From: Butyrivibrio sp.
GTDB lineage: Bacteria > Bacillota > Clostridia > Lachnospirales > Lachnospiraceae
DNA: 64,000 bases
Assembly (NCBI GenBank): GCA_015056575.1
Contig: SVGA01000002.1
Location: 62,001 to 126,000, forward strand
Reading direction: 5' to 3'
Shown: positions 15,876 through 24,259 of the stretch, in pieces
Position numbering within the stretch: position 1 is the first letter of the stretch
Layout of the letters: each line of letters opens with the position of its first letter
Notes under the pieces: generated by a model
What the model saw: only the letters and a program-made list of their open reading frames with translations
Database searches by the model: none
Told to the model about the DNA's origin: nothing
Made by a program: the position numbers and the translations under genes

Positions 15876-16887
15876 CGACTTTCCTCCATTCTCCTTTTAT
15901 TTTCCCATCCACTTCCTCTGTTTCCTCAAACCTGAACAGTGGATTTACCACTATCTTCCCGGTTTCTGCATCTATCTCTTTTTCCAGCTCGCAAACCTCC
16001 AGGACCTTTCTTGACCTGTCTCGAAGCCTTCCTAAGTGGATCACGATGTCAATCCCCGATGCTATCTGACCTCTCACAGCCGGAAGTGGGATCTCCATGC
16101 CCATGAGCACCATGGTCTCAATCCTTGAGAGCATGTCCCGTGCACTGTTGGCGTGACCTGTGGACATTGCCATGTGACCGGTATTCATGGCCTGAAGCAT
16201 ATCCACGCACTCATCACCTCTTACCTCTCCAACGATGATCCAGTCCGGCCTCATTCGAAGCGAGGATTTAATGAGGTCTCTTATGGTAATTGGCCTACAG
16301 CCCTCTACATTGGCGTTTCTTGCTTCAAGCCGCACGAGGTTCGGAACTCCTCTTATCTGAAGCTCCGCATTGTCTTCAATACTTATGACCCTAAGGTCCT
16401 TGGGGATAAAATCCGAAAGAGCATTGAGAAAGGTGGTCTTACCGGAACCGGTGCCACCGGAAATAAAGATGTTGTAGCCGGCCCTGATCAGGACGGCGAT
16501 GTAATTTTTGAGATCTTCGGATATGGATCCAAACTCCAGGAGCCTGTCCATATCTATCGGTTTTTCGGGGAACCTTCGGATGGTGAGCACCGGGCCCGAC
16601 AAGGACGCCGGGGGCAGCACCACATTTATACGGCTGCTTGCGCTTCCGCCAAGCCTGGCATCCACGATAGGAGATGCCTCATTTACCATCCTGTTGCAGG
16701 AGGAGACGATCTGCTGAACCACGTCCTCCAGCTTTTCTGCGGAGTCAAACTTAAGCTCTGACTTTTTTATGGCGCCGTCCTTTTCTATGAATATATTGTC
16801 GGTGCCGTTGACCATGATCTCCGTTAGTCCGCATATTTTGATACAATGTAAACTTTTAGACCACATGGCTTCAAAAGATGGTTTCAT
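15811..16887 (-). pseudogene. tadA: TadA/CpaF secretion ATPase lacking its N-terminal region
   Basis: From residue 21 (LTEIMVNG) the protein matches the CpaF/TadA family to the end: NRMVNEASPIVDARL, the Walker A GGTGSGKTT, the Asp box, SLRMRPDWIIVGEVRG and the His box TGHANSARDM. The family normally has about 90-100 further N-terminal residues. Here they are replaced by an unrelated 20-residue lead (MKPSFEAMWSKSLHCIKICG), so the frame is a fusion to foreign DNA at about 16830. No ribosome-binding site of note precedes it. The ATPase core is complete, but hexamer contacts made by the N-terminal domain are lost. Activity is doubtful. Confidence 0.75.
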
Positions 16888-16901
16888 TGCTAGGCATAGA
16901 A

Positions 16902-16929
16902 AAAGCCGAGAGCAAAAACTCTCGGCTTT
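16902..16929 (-). terminator. Terminator of the zinc-ribbon coiled-coil gene
   Basis: Perfect 11-bp arms AAAGCCGAGAG/CTCTCGGCTTT with a CAAAAA loop. On the minus strand it is followed by a short T-rich tract, and it sits 6 bases past the stop of the gene at 16935. It separates that gene from the tad remnant and may act in both directions. Confidence 0.8.
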
Positions 16930-16934
16930 GTCCT

Positions 16935-18374
16935 TTATTCTTCAATCAGTTCAAAATACATCATATCTATCTCTGGAATTTCTATATACACTTTTTTGTC
17001 CGTCAGCGCATTTGATTGATAATAATCAGTTGAATTTATGCCTTTAAAAACACCATAAATTATACCTATATCACCTTCTAATAGCTTCATACTCTTATCT
17101 GTTCTATTATCTATGATAATAAAATCAGAATCATAATCCGGTAAATTATACTCACCTACTGTATATGCCCCATATTTATTGTTTGTTCCTTCTACTTTCC
17201 CCCTCAAATAAAACTTCTTGGCAACGTAAATTCCCTCATATTGATCTGGATATCTCATCAAATCCTTATATGTAAAATTCACTGCCTGTGCCTGAATCTC
17301 GCTTTCGGATAGCGGGATTGTCCACTTTCCACTTGCATTTTTCACCCATCCCCAATGTTGAGGATCTGACTTCCATTCTTCAAACCATTCGTCTATATCG
17401 GCATCAGTCGTATCCCCCGGATCACCATAAGAGAACAATACCTCTGCGAATTCATCTCTGGTAATTCCATATGTTTTTTTATCGTTCTCTGCCTGTTCCT
17501 TCGCCTTTGCTTCCGCCTCTGCTTTAGCTTTAGCTTCGGCTTCTTCTTTTTCCTTAGCTTCTTTCTCAGCCTTCTTTTTTGCTTCAGCCTCTTGTTTTTC
17601 TTTTTCCTTGGCTTCTTTTTCTGCTTGCTTTTTAGCTTCAGCCTCTTCTTTTTCTCGTGCCTCAGCTTCAGCCTTTTCCTTTGCTTCAGCTTCAGCTTTT
17701 GCTTTTGCTTCAGCCTCCGCTTTTTCCTTTGCCTCTTTTTCTGCTTTAGCCTTTGCAGCAGCATCCTCTTTAGCTTTAGTTACAGAGGCTTTTGCGGTTT
17801 CCGCCTTCGTTTTACTTTCAGAAGATGCATTTGCAGAATACTTATCGAGCAAATCTATTGTACCGCTATACACTTTTGTTAAATCATCTTTATTTTCAAT
17901 ATAGGTAACTATTTCATTTGTGGCGGCATCATAATCCTTCTGCTCACCATAAACATACGCACGCTTTTCATAATAGCTCTCTGATCCATAATCTATATTA
18001 TTCTCTATATATTCTATTGCCCCTGCATAATCGCTGTTCTTTAAGTATTTATTAATTGCTCTATCATCAGCTCCCCCATAATATGCTCCAATGGCACCTA
18101 TAAGGATCAACGCTCCCGCCTGAACTCCCAAGCAAATCAAAGCATTCTTTCTATGTTCAGGATATTTGACCATTCTTATAATGAACAAAATGAGCACAAC
18201 TAAAAATAAGAAGCCCATAGAGCCCCAAAAAACGAGCGACATAAACCAGTTGTGCAAAAAGAAAGGTAATTTTTTAGTTTCTTTCTTGGGCTCTGCCACG
18301 CTCAGACTATTTCCGCAGTTCGTGCAAAAATTTGTATTATCAGGATTTTCAGCTCCACATTTTGGACATTTCAT
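16935..18374 (-). CDS. Zinc-ribbon membrane protein with Lys/Ala/Glu coiled coil
   Basis: I start at the ATG at 18374, 8 bases after GAGGGG; the upstream GTG is too close. The 479-residue protein begins with a zinc ribbon (CPKCGAENPDNTNFCTNCG), then two membrane segments (about 45-70 and 80-105), then a helical region with tetratricopeptide-like pairs (YAGAIEYIENNIDYGSESYYEK). A long coiled coil of repeated K-A-E-A-E-A-K units (about 200-300) follows, then a C-terminal domain of about 170 residues with strand-rich OB-like features. The architecture resembles Firmicutes envelope proteins of unknown role. Its own terminator marks it as a single transcription unit. Confidence 0.75.
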   Translation of the reverse strand: MKCPKCGAENPDNTNFCTNCGNSLSVAEPKKETKKLPFFLHNWFMSLVFWGSMGFLFLVVLILFIIRMVKYPEHRKNALICLGVQAGALILIGAIGAYYGGADDRAINKYLKNSDYAGAIEYIENNIDYGSESYYEKRAYVYGEQKDYDAATNEIVTYIENKDDLTKVYSGTIDLLDKYSANASSESKTKAETAKASVTKAKEDAAAKAKAEKEAKEKAEAEAKAKAEAEAKEKAEAEAREKEEAEAKKQAEKEAKEKEKQEAEAKKKAEKEAKEKEEAEAKAKAEAEAKAKEQAENDKKTYGITRDEFAEVLFSYGDPGDTTDADIDEWFEEWKSDPQHWGWVKNASGKWTIPLSESEIQAQAVNFTYKDLMRYPDQYEGIYVAKKFYLRGKVEGTNNKYGAYTVGEYNLPDYDSDFIIIDNRTDKSMKLLEGDIGIIYGVFKGINSTDYYQSNALTDKKVYIEIPEIDMMYFELIEE

Positions 18375-18506
18375 ATTGCACACCCCTCAATAATATTTTA
18401 AAACCATAGATTGTACTCTTATTATAAAAACACATCCTTTATTCCGCATAAAACTTCTATAAATTTTCGATAAACAATTCGTTAGAATAAAGCGCCAATA
18501 TAGATA

Positions 18507-18590
18507 AAGCCCTGTGTCGCGTTATCAGGAAGCTCGTTCGGATAATTCCGCAACGGCTATTCTGAAATCGCCACACAGGGCTTCTTTTTT
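18507..18590 (+). ncRNA. Long folded hairpin, candidate small RNA or terminator
   Basis: Outer arms AAGCCCTGTGT (18507-18517) and ACACAGGGCTT (18573-18583) are perfect. Inside, CGC/GCG, TCAG/CTGA and CGTT-CGG/CCG-AACG pairs continue the stem, so nearly the whole 77 bases can fold back. On the plus strand it ends CTTCTTTTTT, a good rho-independent tail, but no rightward gene precedes it. It could be the end of a short plus-strand RNA, or a two-way terminator that also closes the gene at 18589. Confidence 0.45.
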
Positions 18591-19164
18591 AGTATTTCTT
18601 AGGAAAGAATTCCTTTCCCAATTGCCATAAATACCTATCTAAATCTTTCAGTCCATACCCCTTTATTCCATAATAATCTGCGAAATGAACTAAAACACCT
18701 TTAAATATAGGATAATCTTTTAAATCTTCTAAACGGAATTGGCTGAATCCATCTACCTTTCGGAAATACATCAATACTTTCTCAACATATGAATCATAGA
18801 TTGGAAATTGATCCTGATTATGATGCGAGCAGTATTTTGATGCAAATGAATAAAAGTTTTTAGTCTTCCCTGAAATATTAACAACAGCTATTTCAGAAAC
18901 GAGTGTGGGATCACCTCCATATAGCCTTTCGTCAATGTTCATCTCTAAAATATGTTTCGCAACCGGAAACACTGAATAAATATTGGTACTATAGAAATCA
19001 TTTAACGTACTTACTTTTATTAATATGTCCTCTATTTCAGTATTGTGAGGAAATTTATCCTTGAATAATTTGTCCAAACTTCTCTCCTGCAGAACATAGT
19101 TTTCAAGGGAATCCCATCGCTTGAGATACTTCTCCACCTCTTTATTACACGGCTGTGGTATCAT
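18589..19164 (-). CDS. Hypothetical partner of the Mrr-type nuclease
   Basis: A 191-residue soluble protein whose ATG overlaps the stop of the Mrr-like gene (ATGA). A conserved-looking core reads FYSFASKYCSHHNQDQFPIYDSYVEKVL (quoted in two parts: FYSFASKYCSHHNQ and DQFPIYDSYVEKVL), recalling helical proteins of DNA-repair or defence loci in which a Lys-Tyr-Cys and a Pro-Ile-Tyr-Asp segment face each other. There is no membrane segment or signal peptide. Tight coupling to a restriction enzyme suggests it modulates or targets that nuclease. I cannot name the family. Confidence 0.65.
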   Translation of the reverse strand: MIPQPCNKEVEKYLKRWDSLENYVLQERSLDKLFKDKFPHNTEIEDILIKVSTLNDFYSTNIYSVFPVAKHILEMNIDERLYGGDPTLVSEIAVVNISGKTKNFYSFASKYCSHHNQDQFPIYDSYVEKVLMYFRKVDGFSQFRLEDLKDYPIFKGVLVHFADYYGIKGYGLKDLDRYLWQLGKEFFPKKY

Positions 19165-20171
19165 AATTCATCCTCTTTCGGAACAGGTATATAAACCTTC
19201 TTCAGCGGAATCAGCTTCCTGAACTTTTCGCTCATCAATTCGTAATACTTAAGAATAAGTTCTACAAGCTCTTCACCGTTAATTCCTCGGATTATAGGTG
19301 TGCTCTCCAGATACTTCTGCGCATTTTTAGTATAGTTTGCGAGGGTTACAAACAGACCATAGTCACCCTCTCGCATTGCTCCTTTAAGAGACTGAATCGT
19401 TGTTTCTTTTATATCCCCATCACCGCTCTTTACCTGGACAAGGATGCGTGGTGGCAATTCGTCCTTATAAGCTGTGATATCTATTCCGCTGTCTCCACCA
19501 TGTGGTGAAAGAGTTGTGCGATACCCCATTGCTCTGAGCAGATCTGCTATGAACTCTTCTAAATCATAACCCTTAAGCTGACGGCTCAGTTCCTTAAGAA
19601 TAAAATCTCTTGTATTATCTATGATGTCATCAGCAGTAGCTCCAACACTATCATCTTCTGTGTTATCAGTCTGCATGGTCTTCTTGAAATCATTATCAAG
19701 TGCTGCGAGATACTCTTCAGCATAGTTCTTAATAGTAAACAAAGACATTGCAGAGCCAGCTTCATAGAGGGCACCCTGTGTAAACATTGTCCTTGGGATT
19801 CGTTTAATCCACTTTACCTTCTTGCGGTTAACATACTCTCCAGGCATATCCTTTGCTTCTGGAACATAGAAGTACTCACCCTCAACAGTTCCAATATTAA
19901 TCATGCGGTCATTACGTGACGGAAATATAACATAATCCCCCACCTTTACCTCACAGGCAAATCGGAATACCTGTCCTGTCATATTTGCTATCGACTGCTT
20001 GGATGCATCTGGGAATGCCTCGGTCATCTTTGCACGGAAAGATTCCCTGTCCGGAGCAATCTTTGATAGATCGCCCAGCTCAGCCCATCCAATAGCAATT
20101 ACGTTGTCATTAAGGAAAAGGTTCTCATCTTTTGTATGAATACCCCATATTTTCTTTTCTGAAGAGTCCAT
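19161..20171 (-). CDS. Mrr-family type IV restriction endonuclease
   Basis: Translated from the ATG at 20171, 7 bases after GGAGG, it has 336 residues. The C-terminal half is an Mrr-type PD-(D/E)xK nuclease: helix LEEFIADLLRAMGY, then D231 in GGDSGIDITAYK and Q247-x-K249 in ILVQVKSG. Residues 1-150 resemble the N-terminal recognition region of restriction-system proteins (VKVGDYVIFPSR and GTVEGEYFYVP are strand-rich). Type IV enzymes cut modified foreign DNA and need no methyltransferase, consistent with none being adjacent. The two methyltransferases encoded by the neighbouring prophage could make that phage a target for such an enzyme, an inference. Confidence 0.85.
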   Translation of the reverse strand: MDSSEKKIWGIHTKDENLFLNDNVIAIGWAELGDLSKIAPDRESFRAKMTEAFPDASKQSIANMTGQVFRFACEVKVGDYVIFPSRNDRMINIGTVEGEYFYVPEAKDMPGEYVNRKKVKWIKRIPRTMFTQGALYEAGSAMSLFTIKNYAEEYLAALDNDFKKTMQTDNTEDDSVGATADDIIDNTRDFILKELSRQLKGYDLEEFIADLLRAMGYRTTLSPHGGDSGIDITAYKDELPPRILVQVKSGDGDIKETTIQSLKGAMREGDYGLFVTLANYTKNAQKYLESTPIIRGINGEELVELILKYYELMSEKFRKLIPLKKVYIPVPKEDEL

Positions 20172-20234
20172 ATGATTGCCTCCTGCATTTTTATAAGAAA
20201 ATTGTATCACACGTATCTTTTTTCGCACAGAAAA

Positions 20235-20268
20235 AGCAGCCTACAATCAAAACCGATTGTGTGCTGCT
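20235..20268 (-). terminator. Terminator of the prophage integration operon
   Basis: Arms AGCAGC-ct-ACAATC and GATTGT-gt-GCTGCT pair with a two-base internal mismatch around an AAAACC loop. On the minus strand the stem is followed by TTTTTC. It lies about 155 bases past the last gene of the recombinase series (20423) and marks the likely left limit of prophage transcription. Confidence 0.7.
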
Positions 20269-20422
20269 CCAATTTAAATTCTTGCATTTTGCCATGCTTC
20301 AAACACTATCTTTTCAACAGTTTGTATTCCTTTATGCTTCAAACCAAAATGTTGTAGTAGTCATTTATAAACTGTAGATAAACTTGCATTTTATAGGCTT
20401 TTTAGAAAGTTCTCTTGCAATT

Positions 20423-20641
20423 TCATCCGAACAGAAACTCATCCAGATCTTCAAGTGCCTCTTTTAATTCCGGGCTCTTTTCTCTGTTTATATACTGCTC
20501 AAGCTGCAGAGCCTCCCAGTCTTCTGGCTCACACTCCATGTTATATGACAGCTCGACCAAATCCCATAGAAATCTGCTCTTTTTTGTTCCCCTATGTGCC
20601 ATACAGTATTGTTCAATGGTTATCCTAGAAAACTCTTTCAT
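20423..20641 (-). CDS. Small acidic protein at the end of the integration operon
   Basis: A 72-residue helical, acidic protein (LEQYINREKSPELKEALEDLDEFLFG at its end, quoted as LEQYINREKSPEL and KEALEDLDEFLFG) with no membrane segment. Its ATG lies 3 bases after the stop of the 47-residue gene upstream, behind GAGGAG. The pair follows the serine recombinases in the same direction and precedes the operon terminator, so it belongs to the integration cassette. Size and charge would suit a recombination-directionality factor or anti-repressor partner, but no helix-turn-helix is visible and the assignment is open. Confidence 0.65.
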   Translation of the reverse strand: MKEFSRITIEQYCMAHRGTKKSRFLWDLVELSYNMECEPEDWEALQLEQYINREKSPELKEALEDLDEFLFG

Positions 20642-20644
20642 ACC

Positions 20645-20788
20645 TTACTCCTCGTCAGTCTTAGCCTCGAATATATAATCATTGGCATCAAGGTCCTCCT
20701 CAATTCCAAAAATGTTAAGCTGCTTTGCCCCCGCGACCAGCTTGTCATAATCTGACTTCTCAGCCTCCGTAAGTTCCCTGCCATACAT
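20645..20788 (-). CDS. Small acidic protein coupled to the serine recombinases
   Basis: In this frame the sequence reads (MFYI)MYGRELTEAEKSDYDKLV and onward and ends DANDYIFEAKTDEE, 47 residues from the ATG at 20788 or 51 from the ATG at 20800. GGGGGA lies 11 bases before the inner start and directly beside the outer one, so I favour the inner ATG. A longer overlapping frame in another phase has poor composition and is a shadow. The protein is helical and acidic, like its downstream neighbour 3 bases away. The two genes probably assist or regulate the recombinases 65 bases upstream. Confidence 0.6.
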   Translation of the reverse strand: MYGRELTEAEKSDYDKLVAGAKQLNIFGIEEDLDANDYIFEAKTDEE

Positions 20789-20853
20789 AATATAAAACAT
20801 CCCCCACGTCTTAAAATCTCCCGAACAAGAAACATTATAACATGGGTAAGAAC

Positions 20854-22431
20854 TTATTTAACTGTAATCTTCATTCCGCTCTTCATGTTAAAGGTGACGC
20901 TACCATTAAGGTTAATGGTCATGTTCTCCACCATGCTTCCCCAGAGCCACATATTGAACTCCTTGGTGGGAGTCTGCATCTTCTTTAGAGTTTCTATAAA
21001 ATCATCAATGGCTTCTGCTTTAGCTTTTGTATCATCAAGCTTCTTTTCAAGAGCTTCATACTCAGACTGCTTGGCTTCGTACTTTCCGACCAACTCCTCA
21101 TAGCCTTTTTGGTATTCTCCCTGGTCCTGAGCTTTGTGGGCATTGTCATAAATCGTATTCTCGACTGCTTCAGCTATCTGTTTAAGCTCTGCCTTGGCTT
21201 TTCTCATCTGCTCTTTTATGGAATCAAGCTTAGTGGCATCTTCCTTTAGGATCTCGATGTCCTCTATATATGTTTCCCGGTCTTTCCAAAGAGCTGCGAC
21301 TGCCTTCATGAAGTACTCTTTTATCTCATCCTCTTTAAGATGAGCCGTCTTGCACTTTGTAGGGCGGTAGTATTTCCCATTGCACTGCCACACGATTTTC
21401 CTATACTTATCATTTGAATGCCAAACCTTGGATCCGTAAAAACATCCACACTCTCCGCAGACAAGCTTTGAAGCAAAGATACTGCCACCTCTGTAATCAT
21501 GTGGGAGATTCTTCCTACGCTCAATCTCTCTTTGTACTCTTTCGAACACCTCTGCACTCACAATCGGTGGATGGTGGTCTTCCACATAATACTGCGGAAC
21601 TGTGCCGTCATTCTTGACCATCTTTTTTCTCAGGAAGTCTACCGTGTAATACTTCTGCAAAAGGGCATCTCCCTTGTACTTCTCATTTGTAAGGATGCTC
21701 TTGACCGTTCCGTCATGCCAATGCTTATTTGCAGGAGAAGTCCTTCCCTGTCTTTCCAGTTCTTTGGCGATGGCCGTACATGTAAGTCCTGCAAGGTAAA
21801 GCTTGTAAATCTCCCTAACTGTCTCTGCCTGCTCCTCATTGATGACAAGATTTCCATCCTCGCCTTTATCGTAACCAAGGAACCAATGGTAGTTGAAGCT
21901 GACCTTTCCATCCGCCATCTGCTTCCGTCTGCCCCATGTTGTATTCTCGGAAATACTTCTGGATTCTTCCTGTGCCAAGGATGACATGATGGTTATAAGA
22001 AGTTCCCCTTTTGCGTCTAGAGTCCAGATGTTTTCTTTTTCAAAATACACCTCGACTCCCTTTTCCTTCAGCTTTCTGATGGTGGTAAGGGAATCGACTG
22101 TGTTTCTTGCAAATCGGCTGACGCTCTTTGTAATGATAAGGTCGAACTCCCCAGAAAGACCGTCATCAACCATTTTCTTGAATCCATCTCTTCTTTTCGT
22201 TGTTACTCCGCTCCTAGCCTCATCTGCGTACATCCCAACAAACTCCCAATCCTCGTGTGCCTGTATGTAATTGGTGTAGTAATCAAGCTGTGCTTCATAA
22301 CTGCTCTGCTGCTCCTCGTGATCTGTACTTACTCGGGCATAACCGCACACCTTCTTTTTCCTTGCCTCGGCTAGTGGGGCATTGGTATAGAGTGCCTTGG
22401 TGGCAGGAATCCTAGTTATCTTTTTTGCCAT
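20854..22431 (-). CDS. Large serine recombinase 1
   Basis: The true start is the ATG at 22431, 5 bases after GGAGGGG, giving 525 residues. The N-terminal resolvase domain has the catalytic serine in GYARVS (S35) and the companion SVSRFARN arginines. A recombinase domain follows (about 170-290), then a zinc ribbon (CGECG, then WQCNGKYYRPTKC) and a coiled coil (about 405-480), the standard plan of phage and ICE serine integrases. It overlaps the 3' end of a second serine recombinase by 20 bases. Two coupled large serine recombinases are typical of Lachnospiraceae prophages; one or both should catalyse integration. Confidence 0.9.
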   Translation of the reverse strand: MAKKITRIPATKALYTNAPLAEARKKKVCGYARVSTDHEEQQSSYEAQLDYYTNYIQAHEDWEFVGMYADEARSGVTTKRRDGFKKMVDDGLSGEFDLIITKSVSRFARNTVDSLTTIRKLKEKGVEVYFEKENIWTLDAKGELLITIMSSLAQEESRSISENTTWGRRKQMADGKVSFNYHWFLGYDKGEDGNLVINEEQAETVREIYKLYLAGLTCTAIAKELERQGRTSPANKHWHDGTVKSILTNEKYKGDALLQKYYTVDFLRKKMVKNDGTVPQYYVEDHHPPIVSAEVFERVQREIERRKNLPHDYRGGSIFASKLVCGECGCFYGSKVWHSNDKYRKIVWQCNGKYYRPTKCKTAHLKEDEIKEYFMKAVAALWKDRETYIEDIEILKEDATKLDSIKEQMRKAKAELKQIAEAVENTIYDNAHKAQDQGEYQKGYEELVGKYEAKQSEYEALEKKLDDTKAKAEAIDDFIETLKKMQTPTKEFNMWLWGSMVENMTINLNGSVTFNMKSGMKITVK

Positions 22432-24025
22432 GTCTTCCCCTCCATGCTGTAAACTTCTGTGAATAATACTCTGCTTCCTTTGTCCTTCCATCCCTAAAAT
22501 GGATAGTCATGTGGCAGGGCTTATCCATATCGATGTAGTCGACCTCTTCTCTGAAGCTGTCGAATGAGAACCTATCCCAGCCTGCTGCCTCAGCCACTCT
22601 GTACTTAAGGACATTTTCATGGATGAAGCTGTTGTCTGCATTGACCCTGCAGTTCCATGTAACTCTCCTGATGCCATCCTGATAAATACTTGTTGCTCCA
22701 AAAAACTCTCCGCAGCATCCGCAGATGAGCTTCTTGCTAAAGACATTTCTGTTCTTTGGCTGCTTTTCAACTGAATCCTTAGTCCCTCTGAAGTAATCCT
22801 TATAAACTGTTCCATCTTTTTTCTGGATAAGGATCCAACCATCGGCAGGAATGATTATCGCTCCTACTTTCTCCCTAACAACAGCCTCATCAAACTCATC
22901 AATGCAAAGTGCTCTTTTACACGACTGTCTTAAGGCAAGGTCTGGAACACACTTTATGTCGCACTCTGACCTGTGTGGGCAATTGCCATAAGTACAGTCC
23001 CAAGAACCATCATTGCCATAGGCAGCGCTTCCATTTGGCTGATGCCTGAAAGCTTTTTTCTCCCTGTCGCATCTGACCATGTAAGTAAAGGTCTTCATTC
23101 CTTCGAAGCTGTTACAATGTGCATTCCATGTTTCTTTCCTCTGCTTCATCTCTTCCTGAACCGCATCCCACATTTCAGGAGGGATTATTGGCTTATGGTT
23201 TTCTTCTACAATGACCATCGGAAGCTCCCCCGTGTTCCACTTCTGTACTTTTGTGATTGGATCCTCGATGAAGCTCTTCTGTAATACCAAGTCACCTTTA
23301 TATAGCGGATTTCGAAGGATCCTATAAATCACCTGCTCCTGATACCAATGTCCTCTGATGGTCTTTATCCCATCAGCCTTAAGACCTTTACATATCTGTC
23401 CGGGCGATTTCCCTTCCATATATTCTCCGTAGATGCGCCTGATGATGTTAGCCTCTTCTGGATTCTCAACAAGTTCATCACCTTCCCATCGATAGCCTGT
23501 GACCTGCATCCTTATGGGTGCCTCGCCCTGGTCTATCTTTTTCTTTCTTGCCCATCGAACGTTAGCAGAAAGGCTTCGGATTTCTTCCTGTGCAAAGGAG
23601 CCTATGATGGTGGTCATAAGTTCCCCGTCACCGCTGAGGCTGTTGATGTGTTCCTTTTCAAACCTGACCTCAACGCCAAGATCTGTAAGATGCCTTACTG
23701 TTTCAAGAAGGTCTACCGTATTCCTTGCAAATCTCTGTATGGACTTCACAAGGATTATGTCTATCTTCCCTTCCTCGCAGTCTTTGATAAGCCTATTGAA
23801 CTCGTCCCTTTTGCGTACCAAGGTTCCCGTGATAGCTTCATCCGCATATACCCCTGCAAATTCCCATGCAGGATTATTCTGGATAAGATTGCTGTAATAG
23901 CTGACCTGCGCTGAAAGGGAATGTAAAAGTCTCTCGCCTTTCTCGGAAACTCTGGCGTATGCAGCCACCCTTTTCTTCCTTTCAAGGGTGGGTATTTTCT
24001 TCTGTAGTTGTATTACTTTCGGCAT
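22412..24025 (-). CDS. Large serine recombinase 2
   Basis: From the ATG at 24025 (5 bases after AGGAGGGG) it has 537 residues. The catalytic serine is S27 in AYARVS, with SIQRFARNTVD as the second resolvase signature. The middle region holds an extra cysteine cluster (CDREKK, CTYGNCPHRSEC) before the usual zinc ribbon (CGCCGEFFGA, then WNCR), so its DNA-binding part is larger than that of recombinase 1. No long coiled coil is visible at the C-terminus, unlike recombinase 1. The pair may act as a heteromeric integrase or as integrase and excision partner. Confidence 0.88.
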   Translation of the reverse strand: MPKVIQLQKKIPTLERKKRVAAYARVSEKGERLLHSLSAQVSYYSNLIQNNPAWEFAGVYADEAITGTLVRKRDEFNRLIKDCEEGKIDIILVKSIQRFARNTVDLLETVRHLTDLGVEVRFEKEHINSLSGDGELMTTIIGSFAQEEIRSLSANVRWARKKKIDQGEAPIRMQVTGYRWEGDELVENPEEANIIRRIYGEYMEGKSPGQICKGLKADGIKTIRGHWYQEQVIYRILRNPLYKGDLVLQKSFIEDPITKVQKWNTGELPMVIVEENHKPIIPPEMWDAVQEEMKQRKETWNAHCNSFEGMKTFTYMVRCDREKKAFRHQPNGSAAYGNDGSWDCTYGNCPHRSECDIKCVPDLALRQSCKRALCIDEFDEAVVREKVGAIIIPADGWILIQKKDGTVYKDYFRGTKDSVEKQPKNRNVFSKKLICGCCGEFFGATSIYQDGIRRVTWNCRVNADNSFIHENVLKYRVAEAAGWDRFSFDSFREEVDYIDMDKPCHMTIHFRDGRTKEAEYYSQKFTAWRGRHGKKDN

Positions 24026-24073
24026 TATCACCCCTCCTTTCAGATAGCATATTCCCGTACAATCCGCATAGAA

Positions 24074-24259
24074 TCAAGCTATTTCGGGCTTTTTGCCCCA
24101 GAAGATATCGGAGAATTCAGGCTTATATTTCTTTCTCATCTTTGTTTCAAACTGACAATAATCTTCATAATTAATGAGTTTGTTATTAAGCATTTCCGAG
24201 GCAATACTCATGATGATCTGGTAGTGCTGCTCCCTCTTGGCTTCCTGCTTATTCATCAT
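24074..24259 (-). CDS. SHOCT-like small protein of the integration cassette
   Basis: About 61 residues from the ATG at 24259 (behind GGAGG). The C-terminal half, LINYEDYCQFETKMRKKYKP, fits the short SHOCT helical hairpin: a Leu-Ile-x-x-x-x-[FY] turn then an amphipathic helix ending in Lys-Tyr-x-Pro. Proteins of this size directly upstream of phage or ICE serine recombinases are common, and their role is unknown but probably oligomerisation or DNA-binding assistance. It overlaps the HTH/zinc-finger gene upstream by 11 bases and precedes recombinase 2 by about 50 bases. Confidence 0.7.
   Translation of the reverse strand: MMNKQEAKREQHYQIIMSIASEMLNNKLINYEDYCQFETKMRKKYKPEFSDIFWGKKPEIA

Noticed and set aside
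17460..17904. Long opposite-strand frames rich in Ser/Phe/Ala over the coiled-coil gene
   Set aside because: They arise from the G/A-rich repeat of the Lys/Ala/Glu coiled coil on the minus strand and have no ribosome-binding sites.
20270..20422. A transposase remnant between the recombinase-operon terminator and the last small gene
   Set aside because: Short open frames and an 11-base direct repeat (ATGCTTCAAAC) are present, but no recognisable transposase segment or inverted ends.
20638..20835. 65-codon minus-strand frame beginning MFLVREILRR
   Set aside because: The overlapping frame ending at 20645 has sensible composition and a coupled downstream gene. The 65-codon frame has many Arg and Ser and no ribosome-binding site.
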